A stretch of 64,000 bases of DNA from an uncultured Steroidobacter sp. (GTDB lineage Bacteria; Pseudomonadota; Gammaproteobacteria; Steroidobacterales; Steroidobacteraceae), in contig NZ_CALFXI010000048.1 of assembly GCF_937958065.1 (NCBI RefSeq), positions 12,542-76,541 of the forward strand. Direction: 5' to 3'. The number at the start of each line of letters is the position of its first letter. Position 1 is the first letter of the stretch. This document shows, one piece after another, positions 34,994 through 45,635 of this stretch. The notes beneath the pieces are model-generated. The model worked only from the letters and a program-made list of their open reading frames with translations. It was not told the DNA's origin and did no database searches. The position numbers and the translations under genes are program-made.

Positions 34994-37561
34994 TTATTTC
35001 TCAGCTGCCAGTTTCTTCAGTCGGTAAAGCGCGTCCAACGCTTCGCGAGGCGTCATCGAATCTGGATCGACGCTGCGTAGCGCGGCGACCGCCTGGTGCT
35101 CCTCTTCTTCCTCGTCGTCGGGGAACTCCAGCAACAATTCTCCCTGCGGCTTCACCTGTTGCGCAGCTGCCGAGCGGCGCTCCAGCTCGTGCAAGTATTT
35201 GCGCGCGGCGCTGATGACTTTGGGCGGCACGCCGGCGAGCGCTGCAACCTGCAAACCGTAGCTTTGGTTCGCCGGGCCCTCTTTTACCGTGTGCAGGAAA
35301 ATGAGCTTCTCGCCGTGCTCGGTGGCATCGAGGTGTACGTTCGCGCAGTTATCCAGATCCTGCGCGAGCGATGTGAGCTCGAAGTAGTGCGTCGCGAACA
35401 GGGTGAACGCACGCACGCTGCGAGCGATATGGTTCGCGCACGCCCACGCGAGCGACAAGCCGTCGTACGTGCTCGTGCCGCGACCGATCTCATCCATCAG
35501 CACCAGGCTGTTGTTGGTCGCGTTGTTCAGAATGTTTGCTGCTTCGGTCATCTCGACCATGAAGGTCGAGCGGCCGCCCGCGAGATCGTCCGAGGCGCCG
35601 ATGCGCGTGAACACGCGATCGATCGGCCCGATGCGCGCGGCGCTCGCGGGTACATAACTGCCGATGCGGGCGAGAATGACGATCAGCGCGGTCTGGCGCA
35701 TGAAGGTCGATTTACCGCCCATGTTCGGGCCGGTGATCACCAGCATGCGCCGATCGTTGTTCAAGCGCAGATCGTTGGGCACGAACGGTTGATCGATGAA
35801 GCGTTCGACCACGGGATGACGGCCTTCGGTGATCTGGATCACCGGATCGTCGGAGAGCTCCGGCTGCGCGTAACGCAAGGTCACTGCGCGCTCGGCCAGG
35901 TTCGATAGCACATCGAGTGCCGCGAGTGCTGCGGCGGAGCCTTGCAGCTCGGCGAGCCTGGCGATCAGCCGATCGAGCAACTCGTCATACAGCTGTTTCT
36001 CACGAGCCAGCGCCCGGTCGCGCGCGCCGAGGACTTTGTCTTCGAACTCCTTCAGCTCCGGCGTGATGTAACGCTCCGCATTCTTTACCGTCTGGCGACG
36101 GTGATAGTCCGTCGGCACCTTGTCCGCGAAGCTGCGATTGATCTCGATGTAGTAGCCGGAGACGCGGTTGTAGCCCAGGCGCAGGTTGGCGATGCCGCTG
36201 CGCTCGCGTTCGCGCGCTTCGAGTTGCACCAGGTATTGATCGCTGTGCTCGCTTATGAGCTTGAGCTCATCGAGCTCGGCGTCGTAGCCCTGAGCGATCA
36301 CGCCGCCTTCGCGCAGGATGGGCGGCGGCGATTCGACGATGGCGCGTGTCAGCAGCTCGTGAAGGTCCGGGTAGCTCCCCGCTTGCGACGCGAATTCGCG
36401 CAGCAGCGGTGAGTCGATGTTCGCCAGGAGTTGTTGCAATTCAGGCAAACGTCCGAGCGCATCGCGCAGCTGCGCCAGATCGCGAGGACGCGCACTCTTC
36501 AACGCGACGCGAGCAAGGCCGCGCTCGATGTCGCCTACGTGATTGAGCAGATCGTGCAACGGCGTGTACAGCGCGCGATCGATCAATGTCGAAATCGCCT
36601 GCAAGCGCAATTCAACCGCGCCACGATCACGCAACGGCCGATTGAGCCAGCGGCGCAGTTCGCGGCCGCCCATCGCCGTCGCCGTTTGATCGAGCACGGC
36701 GGCAACAGTGCATTCCGGGCGGTCCGTCAGACTCACATCCAGTTCGAGATTGCGCCGAGTGGCGGCATCGAGCAACACGGTTTCGCTGCGTTCCTCTGTG
36801 CGCAGACCGCGCAGATGAGGCAACGCGGCCTTCTGTGTATCGCGAACGTATTGAAGCAGCGTGCCCGCCGCACGAATCGCGAGCGAATACTCGGCACACC
36901 CGAACCCGGAAAGATCCCGCGTCGAGAATTGCTCGCAGAGCATTCGAGTGCAGGTTTCCAGATCGAAATGCCACAACGGACGTTCGCGCACATGCGTCGT
37001 GATGCCCGCCGGCGCCCCGGATTCGGGCACGAGCAGCTCCGCCGGCCGCAAACGCTCGATCTCGGCGGCGAGCCCTTCCTCACCGGCCGCTTCCATCACG
37101 CTGAAACGACCGCTCGACAACTCCAGCCACGCGAGGCCGAAGCGTGGACCTTCGCGGTACAGCGACGCGAGCAAATTGTCTTTGCGCGCATCGAGGAAGG
37201 CGTCATCGGTGACCGTACCCGGCGTGACGACGCGCACCACTGCACGCTCGACCGGCCCCTTCGACTTCGCCGGATCCCCGATCTGTTCGCAAATGGCGAC
37301 GGACTCGCCCTTGCGCACCAGTCGCGCGAGGTAGGACTCGGCGCTGTGATACGGCACGCCCGCCATCGGGATCGGCTGCCCGGCCGATTGCCCGCGCGCG
37401 GTCAGGGTGATATCCAACAGACGCGCGGCCCGTTTGGCATCCTCGAAGAACAGCTCGTAGAAATCGCCCATGCGATAGAACAACAGCTCGTTCGGGTACT
37501 GCGCTTTGAGGCGCAGGTACTGCTGCATGGACGGGGTATGGGATTCCAGGGCGGCGGCCAT
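34994..37561 (-). CDS. mutS: DNA mismatch repair protein MutS
   Basis: Recognises mismatches and small loops and, with ATP, recruits MutL. It has 855 residues. The N-terminal mismatch-binding domain has the Phe-X-Glu motif (FYRMGDFYELF), followed by connector, lever and clamp domains. The ATPase has Walker A GPNMGGKST, then SSDDLAGGRSTFMVEM and LVLMDEIGRGTSTYDG. The C-terminal dimerisation segment ends at KKLAAEK. It is divergent from the pncC-thpR-recA block. Confidence 0.97.
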   Translation of the reverse strand: MAAALESHTPSMQQYLRLKAQYPNELLFYRMGDFYELFFEDAKRAARLLDITLTARGQSAGQPIPMAGVPYHSAESYLARLVRKGESVAICEQIGDPAKSKGPVERAVVRVVTPGTVTDDAFLDARKDNLLASLYREGPRFGLAWLELSSGRFSVMEAAGEEGLAAEIERLRPAELLVPESGAPAGITTHVRERPLWHFDLETCTRMLCEQFSTRDLSGFGCAEYSLAIRAAGTLLQYVRDTQKAALPHLRGLRTEERSETVLLDAATRRNLELDVSLTDRPECTVAAVLDQTATAMGGRELRRWLNRPLRDRGAVELRLQAISTLIDRALYTPLHDLLNHVGDIERGLARVALKSARPRDLAQLRDALGRLPELQQLLANIDSPLLREFASQAGSYPDLHELLTRAIVESPPPILREGGVIAQGYDAELDELKLISEHSDQYLVQLEARERERSGIANLRLGYNRVSGYYIEINRSFADKVPTDYHRRQTVKNAERYITPELKEFEDKVLGARDRALAREKQLYDELLDRLIARLAELQGSAAALAALDVLSNLAERAVTLRYAQPELSDDPVIQITEGRHPVVERFIDQPFVPNDLRLNNDRRMLVITGPNMGGKSTFMRQTALIVILARIGSYVPASAARIGPIDRVFTRIGASDDLAGGRSTFMVEMTEAANILNNATNNSLVLMDEIGRGTSTYDGLSLAWACANHIARSVRAFTLFATHYFELTSLAQDLDNCANVHLDATEHGEKLIFLHTVKEGPANQSYGLQVAALAGVPPKVISAARKYLHELERRSAAAQQVKPQGELLLEFPDDEEEEEHQAVAALRSVDPDSMTPREALDALYRLKKLAAEK

Positions 37562-37710
37562 CGCTTTAGTGACTAACTCTTTATGACGCTATGGAAGGCA
37601 GATCAGGTCTGGAGCCGACAATGGCCCAAGCCCGGGCGACAAAGGAGGGAATTGTGCCTGCGCGAATCCGGATATGCCCAGCTTGACGTTCATCCCCGGG
37701 AGCCTGAAGC

Positions 37711-38226
37711 ATGCGTGGCATGAACAGCGATGAGGATTTGAAGCGCCTTGCCACCCAGGCCGGCGCGGACCTGCTGGACGCCGAGCGGCGCCTGGTGACG
37801 GCGGAATCGTGCACCGGCGGCTGGGTCGCCAAGCTGTTGACCGACATTGCCGGCAGTTCGGCCTGGTACGACGGCGGCGTCGTGGCGTATAGCAACACGC
37901 TGAAGCAATCCCTGCTCGGAGTTCGGCCCTCGACGCTCGCGTCACACGGCGCGGTCAGCGAGGCGACGGCGCGAGAGATGGCAATCGGCGCTTTGGAAAC
38001 GCTCGGTGGTAATATCGCGCTGGCGGTGACGGGCATTGCCGGCCCGGCGGGTGCGCAGCCGGGCAAGCCGGTCGGGACGGTGTGGTTCGGGTGGGCCTGG
38101 AAAGAGGGTCACGAAATCGAGACCCGGGTCGCGCTGGAGACATTCACCGGAGATCGCGAGGCAATTCGCCGTCAGTCCGTGGCGCGGGCCCTGCGCGAGT
38201 TGAGTCAACTGCAGCGGCAGCCGTGA
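37711..38226 (+). CDS. pncC: Nicotinamide-nucleotide amidase (CinA C-terminal domain, PncC)
   Basis: Deamidates NMN to nicotinate mononucleotide in pyridine nucleotide recycling. 171 residues corresponding to the CinA C-terminal domain alone: VTAESCTGGWVAKLLTDI with the catalytic Ser/Thr region, GGVVAYSN, and AVTGIAGPAG. The N-terminal molybdopterin-like domain of full CinA is absent, as usual in gammaproteobacteria. Stop overlaps the thpR ATG by 1 nt. Often lies directly before recA, as here. Confidence 0.92.
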   Translation: MRGMNSDEDLKRLATQAGADLLDAERRLVTAESCTGGWVAKLLTDIAGSSAWYDGGVVAYSNTLKQSLLGVRPSTLASHGAVSEATAREMAIGALETLGGNIALAVTGIAGPAGAQPGKPVGTVWFGWAWKEGHEIETRVALETFTGDREAIRRQSVARALRELSQLQRQP

Positions 38227-38765
38227 TGGCCACGGCCGGGCGCCCAGCCCAGCAACGCTTGTTTTTCGCGCTGTGGCCCAGCGATGAGTTCCGCGCGCAG
38301 CTCGAAGCAGCAACCCTTTCTCTTGCTCGCGCGAGTGGCGGACGACTGATACCGCCGGGGAATTTCCACGTCACGCTGTTGTTTCTCGGCCAGATTCCGC
38401 GCGAGAGCTTGCCGGCTGTTCAGGAAGCCGGCGCGAGTTTGGCCGGCAATGCGGCATTCACCCTGGAGTTCGATGCCATCGAGTCGTGGGGCCGTAAAGT
38501 GCTGTGTCTCACCACGGCCCAGCCGCCCGCTAGCGCGATCGCTCTCGCCGAAGGCTTGCGCGCCCGTCTGGGCGGCCAGCTGCAACGGCTCGATGAACGG
38601 CCGTACAGCCCGCACATCACGCTGGCCCGAGACCTGCCCCGCAGCCTCCGACCCCAGAGAATCGAAACATTGCGCCAGCAGGTAAACGAGTTCGTGCTGG
38701 TCGAATCGGTGCCCGAGGCGAGCGGCTCGCGATACTCGATCCTGGAGCGCTGGCCGCTGCGCTGA
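38226..38765 (+). CDS. thpR: RNA 2',3'-cyclic phosphodiesterase (ThpR/LigT)
   Basis: 179 residues of the 2H phosphoesterase family. The two catalytic tetrapeptides are present: HVTL (in NFHVTLLFLG) and HITL (in SPHITLARDL). Opens 2',3'-cyclic phosphates and can ligate tRNA half-molecules in vitro in relatives. Translationally coupled to pncC (TGATG overlap). Confidence 0.92.
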   Translation: MATAGRPAQQRLFFALWPSDEFRAQLEAATLSLARASGGRLIPPGNFHVTLLFLGQIPRESLPAVQEAGASLAGNAAFTLEFDAIESWGRKVLCLTTAQPPASAIALAEGLRARLGGQLQRLDERPYSPHITLARDLPRSLRPQRIETLRQQVNEFVLVESVPEASGSRYSILERWPLR

Positions 38766-38816
38766 CCGTTACAATGGCGCCTACACCAGCTGGCGACAGT
38801 GGCGGAGCGCGAATAA

Positions 38817-38832
38817 CTGTGCAAATATACAG
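38817..38832. promoter_or_regulatory. LexA (SOS) box upstream of recA
   Basis: CTGTGCAAATATACAG fits the gammaproteobacterial LexA consensus CTG-N10-CAG with an AT-rich centre. It lies 90 nt before the recA ATG. Confidence 0.85.
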
Positions 38833-38922
38833 ATATTCCCCGGTTTCGCGCGTCAGCTTGGTGAATACTGACGCCGCAGCCGCAGGCCACCAATCAACAT
38901 CCAATCTATCGAAGGTCATCCG

Positions 38923-39928
<1,006 letters not shown>

Positions 39929-39942
<14 letters not shown>

Positions 39943-40513
39943 GACCAGTCGCACACGCGAATTGTTCGAGGCCGCGGGCCTGCCTGCGGCCGACGACGAA
40001 GCGCTGAGTCCCGAAGAACGAGCCGAGCGCGCCAAAAAACAGGACAGGGAAGTCGAGGTTGCCGCGGTGCGCCTGTTGTCGCGTCGGGAGCACTCCACCG
40101 AGGAGTTGAAGCGCAAGCTGGCGGCCAAGGGGTACCCCGAGACCAGCATCGCCACGGTGCTCGACAAGCTGGGCAAGAAAAAGTGGGTTTCGGACGAGCG
40201 CTTTGCCGCGAATTATGTCCACCACCATGCCCGGCGCGGCCAGGGGCCGGTACGGATCCGGGCGCAGCTGCGCCAGCAGGGTATTACCGACTCGCAAATT
40301 CAGCAGGAAATCGCCGGCGGCGAGCAGGATTGGAACGGACTGGCGGCCGAGGTCCGGCGGCGCAAGTTCGGCGCGGCCCTGCCTCAAACCCCGAGCGAGC
40401 GTGCAAAGCAGGCGCGGTTCCTTCAATATCGCGGTTTTAACAGCGATCAAATCCGCGCCGCCCTGAAGTTCGATCCCCATCTCGATGATGTGTTGGACAT
40501 CGAGCCGGAATAA
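39929..40513 (+). CDS. recX: RecA modulator RecX
   Basis: 194 residues of three-helix repeats that cap and inhibit RecA filaments: LLSRREHSTEELKRKLAAKGY, WVSDERFAANYVHHHARRGQGP and FLQYRGFNSDQI. Starts at GTG 39929 inside the recA 3' end; a GGGTGA-type site lies just upstream, so translation is coupled to recA. An acidic N-terminal stretch of about 35 residues precedes the repeats. Confidence 0.94.
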
Positions 40514-40565
40514 GGACGTCGATCCGGGCGGAGGATGCGATCCGGATCATCCCTGACGGTTCCTC

Positions 40566-43217
40566 ATGACTGCCAAGCGCCTGTCGAGCGCCGACCTTCG
40601 CGCGCTGTTCCTCAACTTTTTCCGTGAGCGGGGCCACCAGATCGTGGCGTCCAGCTCGTTGGTGCCGGGCAACGACCCGACCCTGCTGTTCACCAACGCC
40701 GGCATGGTGCAGTTCAAGGACGTATTTTTAGGCAAGGACAAGCGCAATTACAGCCGCGCGGTCAGCTCCCAGCGCTGCGTGCGCGCCGGCGGCAAGCACA
40801 ACGATCTCGAGAACGTCGGCTACACGGCCCGGCATCACACCTTCTTCGAGATGCTCGGCAACTTCAGCTTCGGCGATTACTTCAAGCGCGACGCCATCCG
40901 CTTCGCGTGGGATTTCGTGACGGGCAAGCAATACCTCGGCATCGATCCGCAGCGCCTGATGGTCACGGTGTATCACACCGACGACGAGGCTTATGACATC
41001 TGGAACAAAGAGGTCGGCGTGGCCGCGGATCGCATCGTGCGCATCGGCGACAAGCCCGGTGGCGGCTCGGACAACTTCTGGCAGATGGGCGAGACCGGTC
41101 CCTGCGGTCCGTGCTCCGAGATCTTCTATGACCATGGCGCCGATGTACCCGGTGGTCCGCCGGGCTCGCCGGATGCCGACGGCGATCGCTGGATCGAGAT
41201 CTGGAACCTGGTGTTCATGCAGTTCGACCGCTCGGCCGAGGGTCAGCTCACGCCGTTGCCCAAGCCTTCGGTCGATACCGGCATGGGTCTGGAGCGCACG
41301 GCCGCCGTCATGCAGGGCGTGCACTCGAATTACGAGATCGATCTGTTCGTCAACCTGATCAAGGCGGCCGCTGAAGCGACCCGTACCCAGGATCTGTCTT
41401 CGAGCTCGCTGCGCGTCATCGCCGATCACATTCGTGCATGTTCCTTCCTCGTGGCCGACGGGGTGTTCCCGTCGAACGAAGGTCGCGGCTATGTGCTCCG
41501 TCGCATCATTCGTCGCGCCATCCGGCACGGCTACAAGCTCGGCCAGACGCAGCCGTTCTTCTACACCCTGGTGGGCGCGCTCGAAAAAGAGATGGGCGAT
41601 GCCTATCCCGAGCTGCGCACTCAGCGAGCGCAGATCGAGCGCGTGTTGAAGCAGGAAGAAGAGCGCTTCGCCGAGACGCTGTCTCAAGGCATGGTCTTGC
41701 TGGATCAGGCAATCGCCGCGCTGGGCGGCAAAAAAGAAATCCCGGGCGAAACGGTGTTCCGGCTGTACGACACCTTTGGGTTCCCGTCGGATCTCACCGC
41801 GGACATCGCGCGCGAGCGTGGCCTCACGATCGACGAAGCTGGCTTCGAGCGGGCCATGCAGGTTCAGCGCGACACCAGCAAGGCTGCGAGCAAATTCGGC
41901 GTCGATCTGCGCGCCGGCGTGTCGCTGGAGGACAAGACCAGCTTCAGCGGCTACGACAACCTGGTCGATACCGGCACTGTCGTCACGTTGCTCCGAGGCA
42001 AGGAGCGTGTCGATGTGCTGCGTGCGGGCGAGGAAGGGCAGGTGATTCTCGATCACACGCCTTTCTATGCCGAAAGCGGCGGCCAGGTGGGCGATACCGG
42101 CGCCTTGACCGGTCCAAGCGTTGCATTCGAGGTTGCCGATACTCAAAAGATCGGCAGCGCATTTGCCCACGTCGGCCGCGTAAAAGAAGGTGAACTGCGT
42201 GTCGGCGCTCGCATCGAAGCGCGTGTGGACGGAGAGCGTCGTCGCGCGACGATGGCCAATCACTCGGCCACGCATCTGCTGCACGCCGCCCTGCGCAAAG
42301 TGCTGGGCACCCATGTCACGCAGAAGGGCTCCCTGGTCGCCCCCGATCGCCTGCGCTTCGACTTCGCGCATTTCGCGGCCGTCACGCCGGAAGAGCTGAG
42401 GAACATCGAAGAGCTGGTAAACGCGGAGATCCGTGCGAATGCGCCCGCGGAGACCAAGCTCATGCCCTACGACGAGGCAGTGGCCTCAGGGGCAATGGCC
42501 CTGTTCGGCGAGAAGTACGAGGATCAAGTGCGCGTACTGAGCTTTGGTGGCTTTTCCACCGAGCTCTGCGGCGGCACGCACGTAAGCCGTACAGGCGATA
42601 TCGGCCTGTTCAAGATCGTTAGCGAAGGCGGTGTGGCCGCGGGTATTCGGCGCATCGAAGCTGTCACAGGCCAGTGCGCGTACGAATGGATCTCGCAGAC
42701 CGACCGTGTGCTGCGCGACGTGGCTTCGCTGGTGAAAGCGGGCCGTGACGATGTCGAGGACAAAGTCCGACAGCTGCTCGATCGCAGCCGCAAGCTGGAA
42801 AAGGAAGTGGCGGCGCTCAAGTCCAGGCTCGCCAGTGGACAAGGCAACGACCTGACGAGCTCCGCCGTCGATGTCGGTGGTTTGAAGGTGGTCGCCACGC
42901 GGGTCGATGGCGCGGATGCGCCGGCTTTGCGCGATGCCGTCGATCAGCTGAAAAACAAGCTGCGCTCGGCGGCCATCGTGCTTGGGTCGGTGGACGACGC
43001 GAACAAGGTGGTGTTGATCGCGGGTGTCACGGCGGATCAGACGTCGCGCGTGAAAGCCGGTGATTTAGTTAACTTCGTAGCGCAGCAGGTCGGCGGCCGC
43101 GGTGGTGGTCGCGCCGACATGGCGCAAGCGGGCGGCAATGATCCAGCGAAGCTGGACGATGCGTTGGCTGGAGTCGTTTCCTGGATCGAGTCCAAAATAA
43201 CGGCAAAGTCAGCCTGA
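40566..43217 (+). CDS. alaS: Alanyl-tRNA synthetase
   Basis: Charges tRNA-Ala and edits mischarged Ser/Gly. 883 residues: class II catalytic domain (VASSSLVPGNDPTLLFTNAGM, motif 2 with RCVRAGGKHNDLENVG), editing domain with zinc-site HSATHLLH and CGGTHVSRTG, and the C-terminal oligomerisation domain ending in a Gly-rich VGGRGGGRADMAQAGG. Between recX and csrA in the conserved order. Confidence 0.98.
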   Translation: MTAKRLSSADLRALFLNFFRERGHQIVASSSLVPGNDPTLLFTNAGMVQFKDVFLGKDKRNYSRAVSSQRCVRAGGKHNDLENVGYTARHHTFFEMLGNFSFGDYFKRDAIRFAWDFVTGKQYLGIDPQRLMVTVYHTDDEAYDIWNKEVGVAADRIVRIGDKPGGGSDNFWQMGETGPCGPCSEIFYDHGADVPGGPPGSPDADGDRWIEIWNLVFMQFDRSAEGQLTPLPKPSVDTGMGLERTAAVMQGVHSNYEIDLFVNLIKAAAEATRTQDLSSSSLRVIADHIRACSFLVADGVFPSNEGRGYVLRRIIRRAIRHGYKLGQTQPFFYTLVGALEKEMGDAYPELRTQRAQIERVLKQEEERFAETLSQGMVLLDQAIAALGGKKEIPGETVFRLYDTFGFPSDLTADIARERGLTIDEAGFERAMQVQRDTSKAASKFGVDLRAGVSLEDKTSFSGYDNLVDTGTVVTLLRGKERVDVLRAGEEGQVILDHTPFYAESGGQVGDTGALTGPSVAFEVADTQKIGSAFAHVGRVKEGELRVGARIEARVDGERRRATMANHSATHLLHAALRKVLGTHVTQKGSLVAPDRLRFDFAHFAAVTPEELRNIEELVNAEIRANAPAETKLMPYDEAVASGAMALFGEKYEDQVRVLSFGGFSTELCGGTHVSRTGDIGLFKIVSEGGVAAGIRRIEAVTGQCAYEWISQTDRVLRDVASLVKAGRDDVEDKVRQLLDRSRKLEKEVAALKSRLASGQGNDLTSSAVDVGGLKVVATRVDGADAPALRDAVDQLKNKLRSAAIVLGSVDDANKVVLIAGVTADQTSRVKAGDLVNFVAQQVGGRGGGRADMAQAGGNDPAKLDDALAGVVSWIESKITAKSA

Positions 43218-43564
43218 AACTGTCAACAGTGATTGCGCGAACTGCAGGCCCGCAAGGAAGCTGGTGTACTGCGCTCGCGCTTTGCTGCCGCACTCGTCGG
43301 TCGCTCCGATGCCCCATGAAGTAGTTTTTTTCGATACTGGGGAAAATTCGGGTGCGCCGAGAATTGAATAGTGCGAACATACTAAAAAATATATTGTCTT
43401 TCTTGTGAGGGTAATTTCGATATTCAGGGAAATCCCGATCCCCATTACCCGAGCAGCTGACCTACTCTCGATTTCGAATGAAAAGTGCGTGCGCTGTGGG
43501 AGGGCGGTGATTCCACCGCCGGCAACCGCAACTTGATCATTCGGCTGACAGCAAGGAGCGAACC
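43218..43564. promoter_or_regulatory. alaS-csrA intergenic region with hairpin
   Basis: 347 nt without a gene. The middle (about 43325-43425) is clearly more AT-rich than its surroundings and likely holds the csrA promoters. A perfect hairpin GGCGGTG-ATTC-CACCGCC is at 43503-43520, about 45 nt before the csrA ATG, so it would lie in the csrA leader. A run of seven T at 43325-43331 has no strong stem before it, so no terminator is called. Confidence 0.5.
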
Positions 43565-43783
43565 ATGTTGATTCTGACAAGGCGCGTCGGTGAGACCGTG
43601 ATGATAGGTAACGACATCACAGTGACCGTCTTAGGCGTCAAAGGTAACCAGGTGCGTGTGGGCGTGAACGCGCCAAAAGAGGTTGCCGTACATCGTGAAG
43701 AGATCTACGAGCGCATCAAGCGCGAGGAACAGGCGGCGGGCGGCGGCGCGACCAAGCGTCCGATCACCGGCGCGGGCTCCTGA
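43565..43783 (+). CDS. csrA: Carbon storage regulator CsrA (RsmA)
   Basis: Small dimeric RNA-binding protein that binds GGA motifs in mRNA leaders to control translation. 72 residues: MLILTRRVGETVMIGNDI at the start and the conserved GVNAPKEVAVHREEIYERI, with the key Arg in VHREE; followed by a Gly/Ala-rich tail. An AAGGAG site lies just before the ATG. Position between alaS and tRNA-Ser is the standard gammaproteobacterial order. Confidence 0.96.
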   Translation: MLILTRRVGETVMIGNDITVTVLGVKGNQVRVGVNAPKEVAVHREEIYERIKREEQAAGGGATKRPITGAGS

Positions 43784-43876
43784 GGTCTTCACGCAGCAGC
43801 TCATTCGCGGGGTGACGTGGCCCGCCATCCCGCGAGGGTCGCTATGAACGCTGTGGGAGCGTTCTTCGTCCGACCC

Positions 43877-43905
43877 TTTACCTGACGGGCCACGGCCAGT
43901 ATTCT
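43877..43905 (+). promoter_or_regulatory. Predicted promoter of tRNA-Ser
   Basis: TTTACC (43877-43882) and TATTCT (43900-43905) with 17-nt spacing, 43 nt upstream of the tRNA. Confidence 0.45.
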
Positions 43906-43948
43906 TGCCGGCCTTCACTGACCTGGGCGTCTCGCCCTGGCAGGCGCC

Positions 43949-44039
43949 GGAGAGTTGGCCGAGTGGTCGAAGGCGCACCCCTGCTAAGGGTGTATGGGTC
44001 AAAAGCCCATCGAGGGTTCGAATCCCTCACTCTCCGCCA
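43949..44039 (+). tRNA. tRNA-Ser(GCT)
   Basis: 91 nt including encoded CCA. Acceptor arms GGAGAGT/ACTCTCC, anticodon stem CACCC/GGGTG around CTGCTAA with anticodon GCT at 43983-43985, a long variable arm (TATGGGTCAAAAGCCCAT), and the T loop GTTCGAATC. Class II structure is typical for serine. Confidence 0.97.
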
Positions 44040-44591
44040 TCCCCAATCGCTGTAACAATCGGTTACAAGTCTCGCGCGCAGCTCGATCGGTGCGCCCGAG
44101 ATGGATGCGCGGGGCGGGCCGTCGCCCACCAAGCCAAAGTCCTCACCCCAACAGCACGGCTGCATGCGATCCCAGCCCAGTTCGGTTGCGCCCCACGGGT
44201 TTGCAGCCCGCCTGTCCCATGCTCGCCCAAAATCGGCGAGCGGCGGCTTGCGCTCCAGTTCAGCGCTGTCGCGCTGGCGCGTGCGCTTTTCGAAAATCGA
44301 GCGTTCAGTGGTGGAGCTGTTGCGACGTCAATCAAGCGACTCACGCAGTCACTCATAGCGTGCGTGTCTAGCGTGTGTGTCGCTGCGTGAGCAACGACGC
44401 GTCACTCGAAACGATCTTCACATCGGCTGCACGTTCGTCGCTTCAGCGAGCCGAGCGCGCGCTCGTGAGAATACAAACATCCCCCAACAGGGCTCCGGAC
44501 GGCGCATGATTCAGCGGGATCGCAGTATCGCCCTGGCGAGCAAGGCTCCGAGCACGAGCTCCGAGCGGCTCTTCCAGCGCTGAGCCGTGGC
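44040..44591. other. Gene-free stretch after tRNA-Ser
   Basis: About 550 nt. Several short overlapping open frames exist on both strands, but none resembles a protein or has a ribosome site. No terminator with a T-tract was found. Confidence 0.45.
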
Positions 44592-45464
44592 TTACTGATG
44601 CGTGCCGATGTAACGGCGAACGACGCTGTTGTCTTTCACTTCGGCGACGAGAATTCGCTCACCACTCACTTCGCCGATCAGTCTCGCGGGCTGTCGGTCC
44701 AGGCCCAAAACGACGAGCTCCAGTCGATTGCCTTCCAGGCGGCCCTCGCGCACTGCCAGTCGAGTGTCGTCCGCGGCCGAGCTTTCGATGAACTGAAAGC
44801 TCTGGCGAAGCTCGACATCGAAGCGGGTCGTGCCGCCGACTTCGGTGAAGCGCCATGCACCCGAAATTCGTGCCGGCACGATCCAGAGCAGCGCGCGAGT
44901 ATTGCCAACGTCCGATTCGGCGACTTCGTCCGGCCGCCATTCGCCCATATCGAAGTTGTTGGAGACGACGCGCGTGCCCGGCCGCATGTTCAGTATGGTC
45001 GGGCGCAGCTTGAGATTGATCGTGGGCCCGAGATACAGCGTCAGCACGGTCGCGTCGCTGAAATCGATCTTGAATATGTCGCCCTGCTGGAACTGCACCT
45101 TGTCGGTGACCTGCTCGACCCGGGCATGACATTGCGCCAGCTGAACGAGCTGGGGGTTGTATTCGATGCCCAATGCAGTGGCGCCGAACTGCTTGGCGGC
45201 CGCGATCGGAATTTTGCCGTCGCCCGAGCCGAGATCGACGACCCGGTCGCGGTTGGTGACGCCGGCCACGCGCAGCATGGCCGTGACCACCTCATCGATG
45301 GTCGCGACCCACATCACGTCCTTGCCGGGTTCGCCGCTGCGAGGGGCGAACTGTTGCTCGCAGCCGGCGTGAGTTTCGGCTGCGGTCGCGTTCGAGGGAA
45401 TGCTGAATGGAAGCAGGCACCAGACGGTGCGACTGGCGTGTAGCCACAGTCGCCGAAAACGCAT
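44592..45464 (-). CDS. SAM-dependent methyltransferase-like protein with signal peptide
   Basis: 290 residues. A signal-peptide-like N-terminus (basic, then VWCLLPFSIPSNATAAETHAG) precedes a class I methyltransferase fold: VVDLGSGDGKIPIAAAKQFGA (motif I), GIEYNPQLVQLA (acidic end of strand 2), and LTLYLGPTINLKLRP. A beta-rich C-terminal domain of about 100 residues follows. Methyltransferases need cytoplasmic SAM, so export is puzzling; the helix may be a membrane anchor, or the fold may have lost catalysis. The ATG at 45464 is preferred to a GTG two codons upstream for ribosome-site spacing. Confidence 0.75.
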   Translation of the reverse strand: MRFRRLWLHASRTVWCLLPFSIPSNATAAETHAGCEQQFAPRSGEPGKDVMWVATIDEVVTAMLRVAGVTNRDRVVDLGSGDGKIPIAAAKQFGATALGIEYNPQLVQLAQCHARVEQVTDKVQFQQGDIFKIDFSDATVLTLYLGPTINLKLRPTILNMRPGTRVVSNNFDMGEWRPDEVAESDVGNTRALLWIVPARISGAWRFTEVGGTTRFDVELRQSFQFIESSAADDTRLAVREGRLEGNRLELVVLGLDRQPARLIGEVSGERILVAEVKDNSVVRRYIGTHQ

Positions 45465-45635
45465 CGTCACTTACTCTCTACCTGGGATACCGCCGGATTC
45501 TCATATACGACCCGTGCGAGATCGCGAGCTTAACCCATGTGTGTGTCAGGATTTATCGGACTCGATAAATCCGGGCGCGCTGCGGGACTGCCTGCCTATA
45601 ATCGCGCGCACGTTTTACCAGGATAAAAAGATGGG

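Noticed and set aside
36431..37576. 381-codon plus-strand frame
   Set aside because: Antisense of the mutS N-terminal half.
40728..42371. 547-codon minus-strand frame
   Set aside because: Antisense of alaS; no recognisable domain.
43325..43331. Intrinsic terminator after alaS
   Set aside because: A run of seven T is present, but the upstream stem is only about 4 bp.
43878..44165. Minus frame reading RVRDSNPRWAF
   Set aside because: Product of reading through tRNA-Ser on the opposite strand, a common spurious annotation.
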